The notes under the pieces: model-generated
The model's database searches: none
Seen by the model: only the letters and a program-made list of their open reading frames with translations
Told to the model about the DNA's origin: nothing
In this document: piece by piece, positions 27,161 to 36,301 of the stretch
How positions within the stretch are numbered: the first letter of the stretch is position 1
Layout of the letters: every line of letters begins with the position of its first letter
Program-made: the position numbers and the translations under genes
From: Streptomyces rugosispiralis
GTDB lineage: Bacteria > Actinomycetota > Actinomycetes > Streptomycetales > Streptomycetaceae
Direction of reading: 5' to 3'
NCBI RefSeq assembly: GCF_024505145.1
Contig: NZ_JANIAA010000014.1
Location: 1 to 64,000 of the forward strand
DNA length: 64,000 nucleotides

Positions 27161-28002
27161 GTGGTTCCTCTCTCGCTCTTCTGACTCTGACTCTGACTCG
27201 TCCGGGACGGGCTGTGCGACCTCTCCAGCCGGTCGCGCAGAAACGGCAGGATGCCGCGGTGAAGAAGGGCCCTCAGCCAGGCGTCACGGGCCGTGGCCAC
27301 GGCCGCGTCATCCCGACGCCTGACGTAGGGCGGGTGTGGAGATGGATGCAGGTAGGGGCGTAGGTGTCCATGGATGCGCGGGCGCTGGTCGGAGGCCGGG
27401 GTTCGGTGGCGTACGGCGGTGACGAGCAGGCAGGCCGCCCCCACCACCAGAGTGAACGCCGCGATCGTCGCGCTGGTCAGCCCGGCGGTCAACAGTGCGT
27501 CGGACAGTTCGCGTTGGGAGTCGAAGAGCCCCAGCAGCCCGCCGAGGAGCAGAAAGGCCGCGGTCGAGGCGCCGGCCAGAGCCGGTGTGAGGACGGCGAG
27601 CACCGGCAGCAGTCCACGGGCGCCTGCCGAGGGGGTGGGTGAGCCGGATAGGGCGGATGCGGTGGACGCGGTAGCCGTGGTAGCCGTGGTCGTGGCCATG
27701 GCGGCGCGTTGCCGCAGGTACGCGGCGTATTCGGGCGCGGCGGCCGTCGCGATCAGCTCGCTCGCCACGAGCGCCTGGGCGCGCAGCCGTTGGATGTCCG
27801 TGGCCCCCGAGGCCCCCGTGTCTCCCGTGTCCCCCGAGGCCCCCGTGTCTCCTGTGGCCCCCGTGGCCCCCGTGGCCCCCGCGTCCGCCGTGGCCTCTTT
27901 GCGCCGCAGGGCCTCACGGATCTCCGCCGTACGCAGCGCCTGGTGCAGCGCCCGCTCGAAGTCGGGCCTGTCCTCGGCCTGTAAGCCGGGTAGGGCGGTC
28001 AT
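27157..28002 (-). CDS. membrane protein with collagen-like tract, ter operon
   Basis: 281 residues, not recognised as a family. N-terminal helix (1-40), then a Gly-x-Thr/Ser triplet tract, GATGATGATGDTGASGDT and further copies (about 43-70), encoded by GGCC/CCGTG repeats; a Thr/Ala-rich linker; two hydrophobic hairpin helices (about 130-160 and 170-195); and a basic, His/Pro-rich cytoplasmic tail. It is translationally coupled to terD, suggesting a membrane partner of TerD. The repeats may be length-variable. Confidence 0.8.
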   Translation of the reverse strand: MTALPGLQAEDRPDFERALHQALRTAEIREALRRKEATADAGATGATGATGDTGASGDTGDTGASGATDIQRLRAQALVASELIATAAAPEYAAYLRQRAAMATTTATTATASTASALSGSPTPSAGARGLLPVLAVLTPALAGASTAAFLLLGGLLGLFDSQRELSDALLTAGLTSATIAAFTLVVGAACLLVTAVRHRTPASDQRPRIHGHLRPYLHPSPHPPYVRRRDDAAVATARDAWLRALLHRGILPFLRDRLERSHSPSRTSQSQSQKSERGTT

Positions 28003-28097
28003 GTCCGAGCTTCCTCGATGAGTAGGAATGAACGGGCCGCCGGGCCTGGCTCATCAGGGGGGGAAGGCCGGGCCCGGCGGCCGCAGGAGGGCGTCAG

Positions 28098-28673
28098 TCA
28101 GAGATTGACGCCGAAGTCGGAGGCGATGCCCGCGAGCCCCGAGGCGTACCCCTGGCCGACCGCGCGGAACTTCCACTCCGCACCATTGCGGTAGAGCTCA
28201 CCGAAGACCATCGCCGTCTCGGTCGCGGCGTCCTCGCTCAGGTCGTAGCGGGCGAGTTCGGCGTTGTCCGCCTGGTTGACCACCCGGATGAAGGCATTCC
28301 GGACCTGGCCGAAGTTCTGGCTGCGGCTCTCCGCGTCGTGGATGGAGACCGGGAAGACGATCCTGGCGACCTCGGCGGGCACGGTGGCCAGATTGACCTT
28401 GATGGCCTCGTCGTCGCCCTCGCCCTCACCGGTGAGGTTGTCGCCGGTGTGCTCCACGGAGCCGTCGGGGCTGGTGAGGTTGTTGTAGAAGACGAAGTGC
28501 CGGTCGGACGCGACCTTACCGGCCTCATCGCACAGCAGCGCGCTCGCGTCGAGGTCGTAGTCGGTGCCGGTCGTCGTCCGCACGTCCCAGCCCAGGCCGA
28601 CAAGGACCGCGCTCAGGCCCGGCGCCTCCTTGCTCAGCGAGACATTGCCGCCTTTGGACAGGGAAACTCCCAC
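28098..28673 (-). CDS. TerD-family protein (second copy)
   Basis: 191 residues, full length, starting MGVSLSKGGNVSLSKEAPGL. Calcium-site residues are intact: YDLDASALLC (about 39-48), HTGDNLTGEGEGDDEAIKVN (about 77-96). About 95 bp separate it from the membrane protein gene downstream, so it may head the operon 28098-27157-26561. Closest in look to Streptomyces TerD proteins that affect differentiation and respond to calcium. Confidence 0.95.
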   Translation of the reverse strand: MGVSLSKGGNVSLSKEAPGLSAVLVGLGWDVRTTTGTDYDLDASALLCDEAGKVASDRHFVFYNNLTSPDGSVEHTGDNLTGEGEGDDEAIKVNLATVPAEVARIVFPVSIHDAESRSQNFGQVRNAFIRVVNQADNAELARYDLSEDAATETAMVFGELYRNGAEWKFRAVGQGYASGLAGIASDFGVNL

Positions 28674-28861
28674 GATCTCCTCCTGGTGCTGCTCGGTGGA
28701 CCGGAATCAAAATCTACAGCACTGTAGAAGTTGGTGGGGTGAGGGACAGAGGGATCGGCGAGATCTGGGCTGGGCGGGGCGAGGGGGAGGCACGACGAGC
28801 CGAGGTCGGTGGCCCATCCGGCCCACCGATTCACCTCACCACGCCCTATCGCCCATTACGC

Positions 28862-28902
28862 CACCACCCCACCACTCCACCACTCCACCACTCCACCACC
28901 CA
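28862..28902. repeat. CCACCACTC microrepeat
   Basis: About five copies of the 9-mer CCACCACTC with variants, between terD and the molybdate-binding protein gene. Together with the flanks (28674-28907) no gene is seen. Confidence 0.6.
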
Positions 28903-28907
28903 TCGGC

Positions 28908-29330
28908 CTACGCGGTGGCGAGCGACACCTCGGTCGACTTGATCAGAGCGGTGACCCGGCTGCCCTCGGCGAGCTCCAGCTCCGCCGCCGCGTCCTGGGT
29001 GATGGCCGCCGTGAGCTCCTGGCCGCCGCCGATGTCGATGACGACGGTGGCCATGGCGGCGCCGAGGGTGAGGCGGCTGACGGTGCCCGGGAAGCGATTG
29101 CGGACGCTCAGCCCCGAGACCTCCCCGGTGGCCAGGGCCACCTCGGTGGCCTTGGCCAGCGCCGTCACCTGGGAGCCCTCCCCGATGCCGAGCTCCTTCA
29201 CGGCACCCATGGTCACCGCGGCCGTCACCATCTGTCCCCCGGACAGCCGCCCCTGGACCGTGGCCATGGCCTCGCCAGGCGTCACGGACACGACGGTGGC
29301 GGGAAGCTGATTGCGGATGCTGAGACTCAT
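28908..29330 (-). CDS. molybdopterin-binding (Mop/TOBE) protein, molbindin-like
   Basis: 140 residues made of two TOBE/Mop repeats: SIRNQLPATVVSVTPGEAMA (3-22) and SVRNRFPGTVSRLTLGAAMA (about 74-93), each ending with TALxKxTEVxLAT. Di-mop proteins bind molybdate or tungstate oxyanions in the cytoplasm as storage or homeostasis factors. No ModABC transporter is next to it. The start ATG at 29330 has no strong Shine-Dalgarno. Confidence 0.92.
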   Translation of the reverse strand: MSLSIRNQLPATVVSVTPGEAMATVQGRLSGGQMVTAAVTMGAVKELGIGEGSQVTALAKATEVALATGEVSGLSVRNRFPGTVSRLTLGAAMATVVIDIGGGQELTAAITQDAAAELELAEGSRVTALIKSTEVSLATA

Positions 29331-29516
29331 GGGTGCACCACCCCGGAGGCGGAGGTCAAGGGCCTGATACGCCTCACCCTAGGCACCCACCCACGGATCC
29401 GCGCGCCGACGCACAACGGCCCATGCGCCGCACAGGCCGGACGGCGCCCCGCACCACCCCCTCACCCGCCCCCAGCCACTCCCCGCCACCCCGGCCCCCC
29501 ACGTACGATCGGACGA

Positions 29517-29921
29517 ATGCGCCGCTCTCCCGCCGACCTCGTCCGCGAATTCCACCTGGCCTTCGGTCTCGACGCCCGTAAGGCCCCCACCGAGGTCTCA
29601 CCGGAACTCGCCGCCCACCGCCAGGACCTCCTGGCCGAGGAGTGCGCCGAAGTGGCCGAGGCGAGCGCCCACGGCACCCTCGACCACCTCGCCCACGAAC
29701 TGGCCGACGTCGTCTACGTCGCGTACGGCACCGCCCTGGTCCACGGCATCGACCTCGACGAGGTGATCGCCGAGATCCACCGGGCCAATATGACCAAACT
29801 CGGCCCCGACGGCCGCCCCACCCTCCGTGCCGACGGCAAGGTCCTCAAGGGCGCCCACTACCGGGCCCCCGACATCCCGGCCGTCCTCCGCCGCCAGGGC
29901 TGGACCGACGCGGCGGAATAG
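29517..29921 (+). CDS. MazG-like NTP pyrophosphohydrolase
   Basis: 134 residues. Metal-binding ExxE...ExxD pattern of all-alpha NTP pyrophosphatases: EECAEVAEA (41-49) and HELADVVYVAYG (60-71). Such enzymes clean non-canonical or excess nucleotides. ATG 29517 is the first in-frame start of the domain; upstream sequence is Pro-rich and unlikely to be coding. Followed by a 15-bp repeat array. Confidence 0.88.
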   Translation: MRRSPADLVREFHLAFGLDARKAPTEVSPELAAHRQDLLAEECAEVAEASAHGTLDHLAHELADVVYVAYGTALVHGIDLDEVIAEIHRANMTKLGPDGRPTLRADGKVLKGAHYRAPDIPAVLRRQGWTDAAE

Positions 29922-29961
29922 GCGTCCCGCCCGGCCGGGGCCGCATGCCGGGCGGATGCGG

Positions 29962-30060
29962 AAGGGCGCCTGGAACAGGGTGCCTGGAAGAGGCCGCCTG
30001 GCAGAAGGGCGCCTGGCAGAAGGCCGCCTGGCAGAAGGGCGCCCGGAAGAAGGCCGCTGC
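29962..30060. repeat. 15-bp tandem repeat array
   Basis: Seven copies of a 14-15-mer AAGGCCGCCTGGCAG with variants. In one frame it reads as WQKAAWQKG repeats, but no start codon or ribosome binding site supports translation. Lies between the MazG-like gene and the pseudogene. Confidence 0.75.
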
Positions 30061-30133
30061 GCTTGACCGCGTGATCGACCAGCCAGGTCGGTGAGAAGAA
30101 TCGGCCACTGCTCGATCCCCGGTGCAGCCCCCG

Positions 30134-31278
30134 ATGGTGATCGCTAACGTGCTCGAAAGGGTGACCTACGACGAGCCCACACCGCCGGAACGCCAAGTGT
30201 GGGATGCCTTTCCAGCCGGTGTCGCTGTCGACTTCCGCGCCGCGCCCGAGGAGGACCCGGCGGAGGGCGCGGTTTGGGGGCCCGAGCGAACGGTGCGGGG
30301 CGAGGTGCTGCGCACGCTTCTCGGCATGGGGACATCACCTGCCCTGTGCATCTGACCCACAGTTACTTCGACGCCAAACCTGATCTGTACGCCGCTCGCC
30401 TCGGCGAGCTGCACCTGTGGCGGTCAGTCCTGCCGGGACTGGCCGCGGTCGGAACTCGCCGTCGCGCTGAACCACGCGGTGATCGGCGACGCGATCGTGG
30501 CCACCGGCATGTCCGTGCGCGGCGAGGTCCGCTTGGACGGAGCCACGGTGACCGCTCAGGTTTCGCTGTCTTCGGCCCGGCTGCACAAATCCCGGTGGTA
30601 TGGCCCTGAACGCCGATGGGCTCACCGTGGGGTCGGACCTGACCGGTGCACGTTGCACGGACTGTACGCCCAGGGCCGCATCACCTTGCGCGGCGCTCGC
30701 ATACCCGGGCAACTGGACCTGACCGAGGCCCGCATGTCCAACCCTGACGGTATGGCACTGCGCGTCGGCAGCGCCGTCATCGGGGAAATGTGGCTGCGCG
30801 GCGCCGCCCCAATCGAGGGCACCGTGAATCTCCGCCGCACGCCGCACCCAGCTCCAATTGCTCTACGCGGAGCCCGCGGTGTGGCCCGAGCAAGTCCGGC
30901 TCGGCGAGCTCACCTACACCACTCGCCTGCCCCATCTGCCCGCGGCCGATCGGCTGCCGCTGCTGGCGCGCGATGAGTATCTGCCGCATGGCTACCGGCA
31001 GTTGACCGCCGCCTATCAGCGGGTCGGCGACGACGCGGCCACGCGGCTCGTGCAGCTCGCCAAGCACCGACGCCACCGCGCATGACCCTCCCCGCGTACG
31101 CACGCGCGTGGAGCTGGGCGCTTCTGCCGATCATCGACTTCGGCCAAGAGCGCGCCTACGCCCCCCACGGTTGGTATCAGTGGCTGAGCTACGCGTGAGC
31201 TACGCGCTGATCATCAGCGGCTGGCTCCTCGTGACCACGATCGTCGCCGGCATCACCCGAGCCATCAGCCGGTCTTAA
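30134..31278 (+). pseudogene. decayed membrane oxidoreductase-like/pentapeptide-type gene
   Basis: Pieces of one long Streptomyces membrane protein family are found in order but in changing frames: N-terminus (PPERQVWDAFPAGVAVDFRA, 30134-30355), LYAARLGELHLWRSVLPGL (second frame, to about 30470), HAVIGDAIVATGMSVRGEVRLDGATV (third part, 30479 on), GRITLRGARIPGQLDLTEARM, then the C-terminal domain DYxx-like YLPHGYRQLTAAYQRVGDDAA (30858-31084) and finally the last helix SYALIISGWLLVTTIVAGIT ending near 31278. At least four frameshifts and stops and an internal deletion make it non-functional. The repeats resemble right-handed beta-helix (pentapeptide-like) rungs. Confidence 0.8.
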
Positions 31279-31349
31279 GGCGTGTTCGACGAATCCGGGG
31301 CTTCATGGCGAACAGTGGCGGTTCCCACTCCGCTACCCCGGAAACGCGT

Positions 31350-31385
31350 CAGGGGCCCGACCCGCTTTCGCGGATCAGGCCCCTG
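31350..31385 (-). terminator. hairpin terminator after tRNA-Pro
   Basis: CAGGGGCC ... GGCCCCTG with an inner GACCCGC/GCGGATC pairing around TTTC; 17 bp past the 3' end of the tRNA-Pro gene. Confidence 0.75.
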
Positions 31386-31401
31386 ACCTGTGTTCCTTCA
31401 G

Positions 31402-31475
31402 TCGGGGTGGCGGGATTTGAACCCACGACCTCTTCGTCCCGAACGAAGCGCGCTGCCAAGCTGCGCTACACCCCG
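31402..31475 (-). tRNA. tRNA-Pro (anticodon CGG)
   Basis: 74-nt minus-strand gene without encoded CCA. Acceptor CGGGGTG pairs with CACCCCG, discriminator A. Anticodon stem with loop TTCGGGA gives CGG; T-arm GGTTCAAATCC is present. A hairpin follows. Confidence 0.96.
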
Positions 31476-31580
31476 AAGCAACGAGCTCTACTTTAGCGGA
31501 CCTGTGGCCAGAGACGAAATCCGGTTCTCGGGGTCCCGCAGGTCGGGGCGGTCGGGGCGAGCCCGGTGGGTGGGGTGGGG

Positions 31581-32510
31581 TCAGGGGGTCTGGGGGGTGA
31601 GGGTGAGCAGGGTGGCCTCCGGGGGGCAGGCGAAGCGGACCGGGGTGTAGCGGTTGGTGCCGCAGCCCGCGGAGACGTGGAGGTAGGAGGTGTGGCCGCC
31701 GGCCTGGTGCTGGGAGAGGCCCTTCACCCGGCGGGCGTCCAGGTCGCAGTTGGTGACCAGGGCGCCGTAGAAGGGGATGCACAGCTGGCCGCCGTGGGTG
31801 TGGCCCGCGAGGATCAGGGGGTAGCGGTCCGCGGCGAAGGCGTCGAGGACGCGCAGATACGGGGCGTGGACCACGGCCAGGGAGAGGTCGGCGCCCGACT
31901 CGGGGCCGCCGGCCACCTCGGCGTAGCGGTCGCGCTTGATGTGGGGGTCGTCGAGGCCGGTGAGGGCGATCTCGATGTCCTCCAGCTTCAGGCGGCCGCG
32001 GGTGTTCGACAGCCCGACCCAGCCGGCCGCGTCGAACGCGTCGCGGAGCTCCGTCCACGGGTTGTGGATGGCGCCGACGACCGGGGGGTTGCCGTTCAGG
32101 CCGTGCTTACCGCTGGCCTTCTCGAGCAGATAGCGGGCGGGGTTGCGCGGCTTCGGGCCGTAGTAGTCGTTCGAGCCGAAGACATACGCGCCGGGGAACT
32201 CCATCAGCGGGCCCAGCGCGTCCAGGACCTCCGGTACGCCCTCCGGGTCCGAGAGGTTGTCCCCCGTGTTCACCACGAAGTCGGGGCGCAGTCCGGCCAG
32301 CGACTGGAGCCAGCGCTGCTTCTTGCGCTGTCCGCTCACCATGTGAATGTCGGAGACCTGCAGGACGCGCAGGGGGCGCATCCCCCTCGGGAGCACCGGG
32401 ACGGTGATCCGCCGGAGCCTGAAGGACCGGACTTCGAAGCAGGCGGCATAGGCGAGGCCGGCCGCGCCGACCGCCGTGATTCCCAGAGGTACTCCGTATC
32501 GCGCGTGCAT
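31581..32510 (-). CDS. metallophosphoesterase, membrane-anchored
   Basis: 309 residues from ATG 32510. Hydrophobic N-terminus (PLGITAVGAAGLAYAACF, about 6-23) and then a calcineurin-like domain with QVSDIHM, NTGDNLSD, GSNDYY and the end motif ILAGHTHGGQ supplying metal ligands. In the mycobacterial block the same type of protein (Rv3683) sits beside ponA2. An in-frame ATG at 32519 is three codons longer; neither has a strong ribosome binding site. Divergent from yqeY with about 80 bp. Confidence 0.92.
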   Translation of the reverse strand: MHARYGVPLGITAVGAAGLAYAACFEVRSFRLRRITVPVLPRGMRPLRVLQVSDIHMVSGQRKKQRWLQSLAGLRPDFVVNTGDNLSDPEGVPEVLDALGPLMEFPGAYVFGSNDYYGPKPRNPARYLLEKASGKHGLNGNPPVVGAIHNPWTELRDAFDAAGWVGLSNTRGRLKLEDIEIALTGLDDPHIKRDRYAEVAGGPESGADLSLAVVHAPYLRVLDAFAADRYPLILAGHTHGGQLCIPFYGALVTNCDLDARRVKGLSQHQAGGHTSYLHVSAGCGTNRYTPVRFACPPEATLLTLTPQTP

Positions 32511-32587
32511 GCCGTCCATGGTCGCAGAACGCCGCCGGGCGAGAAATCTTCGGGTGATTCCCGGCCAGTGCTGGCACACTCGACGCC

Positions 32588-33058
32588 ATGACCACCACGC
32601 TCAAGTCCAGGCTTCAGGCCGATCTCACCGCGGCGATCAAGGCGCGCGACGAACTGCGCTCCTCGACTCTCCGGCTCACCATCACCGCGATCACCAAGGA
32701 AGAGGTCGCGGGCGAGAGCGCACGTGAGCTGTCCGACGCCGAGGTGGAGAAGATCGTCGCGCGGGAGGCCAAGAAGCGCCGTGAGGCCGCCGAGGCGTTT
32801 GAGAAGGGCGGACGCGCGGAGCAGGCCGAGCGGGAGAAGGCGGAGGGCGAGGTGCTCGCCGAGTATCTGCCGAAGCCCCTTACGGACGACGAGCTGAACG
32901 CCCTGGTGGCCGAGGCGGTGCGGGAGGCCGCGGCGGGCGGCGCGGAGGGGCCGCGGGCCATGGGCGACGTGATGAAGATCGTGAACCCGAAGATCGCCGG
33001 GCGGGCGGAGGGCGGCCGGGTCGCCGCCGCGGTGAAGCGGCAGCTCGCGGGCGGGTAG
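32588..33058 (+). CDS. GatB/YqeY domain protein
   Basis: 156 residues, usual length. Starts MTTTLKSRLQADLTAAIKAR, contains EEVAGESARELSDAEVEKI, and ends in the YqeY helical domain with AMGDVMKIVNPKIAGRA. It resembles the tRNA-binding C-terminal domain of GatB; stand-alone function unknown. Single gene, with repeats and a terminator after it. Confidence 0.92.
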   Translation: MTTTLKSRLQADLTAAIKARDELRSSTLRLTITAITKEEVAGESARELSDAEVEKIVAREAKKRREAAEAFEKGGRAEQAEREKAEGEVLAEYLPKPLTDDELNALVAEAVREAAAGGAEGPRAMGDVMKIVNPKIAGRAEGGRVAAAVKRQLAGG

Positions 33059-33129
33059 TCCCCGTCCGGAGGGCGCCTTGTCGCGCCGTGTTACGGATCG
33101 CGTGCTCTGTGTTGTGGGCTCGCGGGCGC

Positions 33130-33230
33130 CGTAAGGCTCCCATGGCTCCCATGGCGGCCGTAAGGATCCCATGGCGGTCGTAAGGACCCCTTGGCGGTCG
33201 TAAGGATCCCATGGCGGCCGTAAGGATCCC
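33130..33230. repeat. 20-bp tandem repeats (GTAAGGATCCCATGGCGGYC)
   Basis: Units begin at 33130, 33160, 33180, 33200 and 33220 (the first is 30 bp), each with the GTAAG core also seen in the arrays at 12730 and 16940. No coding sense. Located before the terminator at 33256. Confidence 0.8.
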
Positions 33231-33255
33231 CGCGCACGCATAAGTCACGCATAAG

Positions 33256-33286
33256 AAGGGGGCCGGACATTCCGTCCGGCCCCCTT
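33256..33286. terminator. bidirectional hairpin terminator between yqeY and the PBP gene
   Basis: A 13-bp stem: AAGGGGGCCGGAC pairs with GTCCGGCCCCCTT around ATTCC. It can stop the plus-strand yqeY transcript and the minus-strand PBP transcript (stop at 33310). Confidence 0.85.
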
Positions 33287-33309
33287 CAGCGCTCCATCAC
33301 GAGCCACCG

Positions 33310-35580
33310 CTACCGCGGAAAGTTCCAGCCGCCGTTCCCGTTCCCGTTGCCGTTACCGCCGTCCCCATTGCCGCCGCCGATCAGGTCCGGGGGCAGGGAG
33401 ATGTCCGGCCACGGGTTGTCCTGGCCGCCGTTGCCGCCGTTGTCACCCTTGTCGTTGCCCCTGTCGCGGCCCGGCCTGCGGTCGTCCGGCTTCTTGCCGT
33501 CGTGGGGCTTGCGCTGGTTCGGGTCCTTGATCTGGACGTTCACGAAGTTCGGCGCCGGCTTGCCGTCCAGCGCGCCGCTCATCGCGTCCTTCCAGATCGG
33601 CCCTGGGGTGTCCGCGCCGTAGACCTTGTCGTGGGGCACGCCGCCGATGGTGATGTTCTCCATCTTGACGCCCTTGGAGCCCGGTCCGCCGACCCACACC
33701 GCACCGGCCATGTTCGGGGTGTAGCCGACGAACCAGGCGGCCCTGCGCTCGTCCGTCGTACCCGTCTTACCGGCGCTCGGGCGGCTCTGGAGCCCGGCCT
33801 GCTTGCCGGTGCCGTCCTCGACCACTCCGCGCAGCAGCGTGTTGATGGTGTCCGCGGTCTTCTCCGACATCGCGCGCGAGCACTTCGACTGCGGCACCTT
33901 CAGCTTCTTGCCGCTGGGGCCGGTGATCGACTCGATGAAGACCGGCGAGCAGTAGACACCACGGTTGGCGAAGGTCGCGTAGGCGTTGGCCATCGTCAGC
34001 GGCGAGAAGCCCTCGGAGCCGAGGGTGACCGAGGGCACCTGGTTGTGCTCCTCGCCGTCGGCGCGCTTCGCCCCCATCTTGTCGGCCATCTGCGTCACCG
34101 GGCAGACCCCGATGTCGCTGATCAGCTGGACGAAGTAGGTGTTGACCGACTTGGCGGTCGCCTCCTTCATCCCGTACGGGCCGACCTCCTTCTCGTTCTC
34201 GTTCTCGACGGTCGCGCCCTCGTCGTTGCTCCAGGTGCCCTTGCAGGTGGTGACCGGGCTCGGATACTTCATCTTGTACGGCGAGGAGTAGCGCTGGTAC
34301 GGCTTCTTGCCCTGCTCGATGGCGGCCGCCGCGGTGATCGGCTTGAACGTGGAGCCGACCTGGAAACCGTAGTTGGAACCGCCCATGGACTTGTCCGCGG
34401 ACAGGTTGATCTGGGTCTCGTTCTCGCCGAAGCCGTACGGCCTGGACTGGCCCATCCCCAGCACCTTGCCGGTGCCCGGCTCGACGAGCGTCACCGCGGT
34501 GGCCACCGGGTCGGACTGGTAGACATGCTTCTTGATCGACTTCTGGACCGACTCCTGGGCCTGCGGGTCCAGCGTCGTGCGGATCGTCAGACCGCCCTGG
34601 GTCCAGCGCTTGGCCCGCGCTTCCGCCGTCTTGCCGAAGGTCCGGTCGTTGAGCAGGGTCTCGCGGACGTAGTCACAGAAGAACCCGGCGCCCTTGACCG
34701 CCGTGATGCAGCCGCTCCTGGGCATGCTGACCTTGAGGCCGAGCGGCTTCTTCTGGGCCGCGGCGGCCTGCGCCGGAGTGATGTCCTTCACCTCGGCCAT
34801 GCGCCGCAGCACGGTGTCGCGGCGCGCCTTGGCGGACTTCGGGGCGTTGATCGGGTCGTAGCGGCTGGGCGACTGGACGAGACCGGCCAGCAGCGCCGCC
34901 TGCTCCAGCTTCAGATCCTTGGCGGACTTGCTGAAGTAGCGCTGGGAGGCCGCCTCGATGCCGTACGCCTGCTGCCCGAAGAAGGTGATGTTCAGGTAGT
35001 TCTCGAGGATCCGCTTCTTGCCCAGTTCCTTCTCGACCTTGATCGCGTACTTCAGTTCCTTGATCTTGCGGCCTATGGACTGCTGGGTGGCCTCGGCGAC
35101 CTTCTCCTTGTCGTCGCCCGCCTCCTCGACGAACACGTTCTTCACATACTGCTGGGTCAGGGTGGAGGCGCCCTGGGAGACCCCGCCGTCCTGCGCGTTG
35201 GTGTTGACCGCGCGCAGCACGCCCTTGAGGTCGACCGCCCCGTGCTCGTAGAAGCGGGCGTCCTCGATCGCGACGATCGCCTGCCGCATGTACGGGGAGA
35301 TGTCGTTGAGCTTCACGATCGTCCGGTCGCGGGAGTAGACCTTCGCGATCTCCCCACCCTTGGCGTCCAGGATCGTGGTCCGCTGGCTGAGCGGCGGTGT
35401 CTTGAGATTGGCCGGAATTCCGTCGAACTCCTCGACGGTTCCCTTGGCCGCCAGGCCGAGCGCCCCGACGGCGGGAAGCGCGAGCCCGGCCATCACGGCA
35501 CCGGCCAGCGCGCTGACGCCGAGGAACTTGGCGGCCTGTTGAGCGGTGGACAGCCCTCCGCTCGAGCGCGTGTTTCCCAT
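33310..35580 (-). CDS. bifunctional class A penicillin-binding protein (PonA2-like)
   Basis: 756 residues from ATG 35580. One membrane helix (about 18-45), GT51 glycosyltransferase with catalytic Glu106 (IEDARFYEHG), then transpeptidase motifs S410TFK413, S478VN480 and K605TGT608. Builds peptidoglycan outside the membrane. The C-terminus is a low-complexity Asn/Gly/Asp-rich tail (about 700-756). It is divergent from wblA with 385 bp between them, an arrangement conserved with mycobacterial ponA2/whiB4. No PASTA domain at the end. Confidence 0.96.
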   Translation of the reverse strand: MGNTRSSGGLSTAQQAAKFLGVSALAGAVMAGLALPAVGALGLAAKGTVEEFDGIPANLKTPPLSQRTTILDAKGGEIAKVYSRDRTIVKLNDISPYMRQAIVAIEDARFYEHGAVDLKGVLRAVNTNAQDGGVSQGASTLTQQYVKNVFVEEAGDDKEKVAEATQQSIGRKIKELKYAIKVEKELGKKRILENYLNITFFGQQAYGIEAASQRYFSKSAKDLKLEQAALLAGLVQSPSRYDPINAPKSAKARRDTVLRRMAEVKDITPAQAAAAQKKPLGLKVSMPRSGCITAVKGAGFFCDYVRETLLNDRTFGKTAEARAKRWTQGGLTIRTTLDPQAQESVQKSIKKHVYQSDPVATAVTLVEPGTGKVLGMGQSRPYGFGENETQINLSADKSMGGSNYGFQVGSTFKPITAAAAIEQGKKPYQRYSSPYKMKYPSPVTTCKGTWSNDEGATVENENEKEVGPYGMKEATAKSVNTYFVQLISDIGVCPVTQMADKMGAKRADGEEHNQVPSVTLGSEGFSPLTMANAYATFANRGVYCSPVFIESITGPSGKKLKVPQSKCSRAMSEKTADTINTLLRGVVEDGTGKQAGLQSRPSAGKTGTTDERRAAWFVGYTPNMAGAVWVGGPGSKGVKMENITIGGVPHDKVYGADTPGPIWKDAMSGALDGKPAPNFVNVQIKDPNQRKPHDGKKPDDRRPGRDRGNDKGDNGGNGGQDNPWPDISLPPDLIGGGNGDGGNGNGNGNGGWNFPR

Positions 35581-35965
35581 AGGACGCAGCCTACGTCTCG
35601 AATCGCCGGACAGGGGACCGGGTGTTCGCATAAGCTGTTTCACGCCAGTCACAGCTGTGTGGCTGAGCCACACCTCCATCCTCACTCAAGTGAGCGGTGA
35701 GGCCTGCCCGGATTGCGGCCCCTGTCCTGAGCTGCCCGCTGTTCGGTGCGTGAACTGCCCGGATTTGCACTAGTAATCGCAAATGTCGCCAGCTCACTCC
35801 GTTGGGTGATCTGCCGCGTACCCATAGTCCGTTCGGACCATCCAAGATTGGGCCTGCAGGGGGTGTTGCGCTGTGTCTCGCTTCCGTAACGTCCTCAACT
35901 GGCGACGGTGAATATGCCGTTTGTCGCCGTGGGGGAGCTCCGATTCGGGAGAGGACGGCGCCAGC
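35581..35965. other. 385-bp divergent intergenic region ponA2-like/wblA
   Basis: No gene seen. Composition is unusually low in GC for this genome around 35750-35930 (for example TAGTAATCGCAAATG and GTGAATATGCC), as expected for a promoter region of a regulated gene with a long leader. I cannot point to a definite -10. Confidence 0.5.
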
Positions 35966-36301
35966 ATGGGCTGGGTAACCGACTGGAGTGCGCAGGCCGC
36001 CTGCCGCACTACTGATCCAGATGAACTGTTCGTCCAGGGCGCGGCACAGAACAGGGCCAAAGCGGTCTGCACCGGATGCCCGGTGCGCACCGAGTGCCTT
36101 GCGGATGCCTTGGACAACCGCGTGGAGTTCGGTGTGTGGGGAGGGATGACCGAGCGCGAGCGGCGAGCACTGCTGCGCCGCCGGCCGACGGTGACCTCCT
36201 GGCGCAGGCTCCTGGAGACCGCGCGCATCGAGTACGAGCGCAGCGCGGGGATTCTGCCCTTCGACGACGAGGACTACGAGCGCTTCGCCGCGGTCGGATA
36301 G
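35966..36301 (+). CDS. wblA: WhiB-family regulator WblA
   Basis: 111 residues from ATG 35966, nearly identical in sequence to what I know of Streptomyces WblA (MGWVTDWSAQAACRTTDPDE). Iron-sulfur ligands Cys13, Cys35, Cys38, Cys44; beta-turn GVWGG (56-60); basic DNA-contact region RRALLRRRP. WblA is a global regulator that lowers antibiotic production and promotes aerial development. A GAGAGGAC purine stretch lies 11 nt before the ATG. Orthologue of mycobacterial whiB4, and likewise next to a class A PBP and two ArsA-like ATPases. Confidence 0.96.
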   Translation: MGWVTDWSAQAACRTTDPDELFVQGAAQNRAKAVCTGCPVRTECLADALDNRVEFGVWGGMTERERRALLRRRPTVTSWRRLLETARIEYERSAGILPFDDEDYERFAAVG

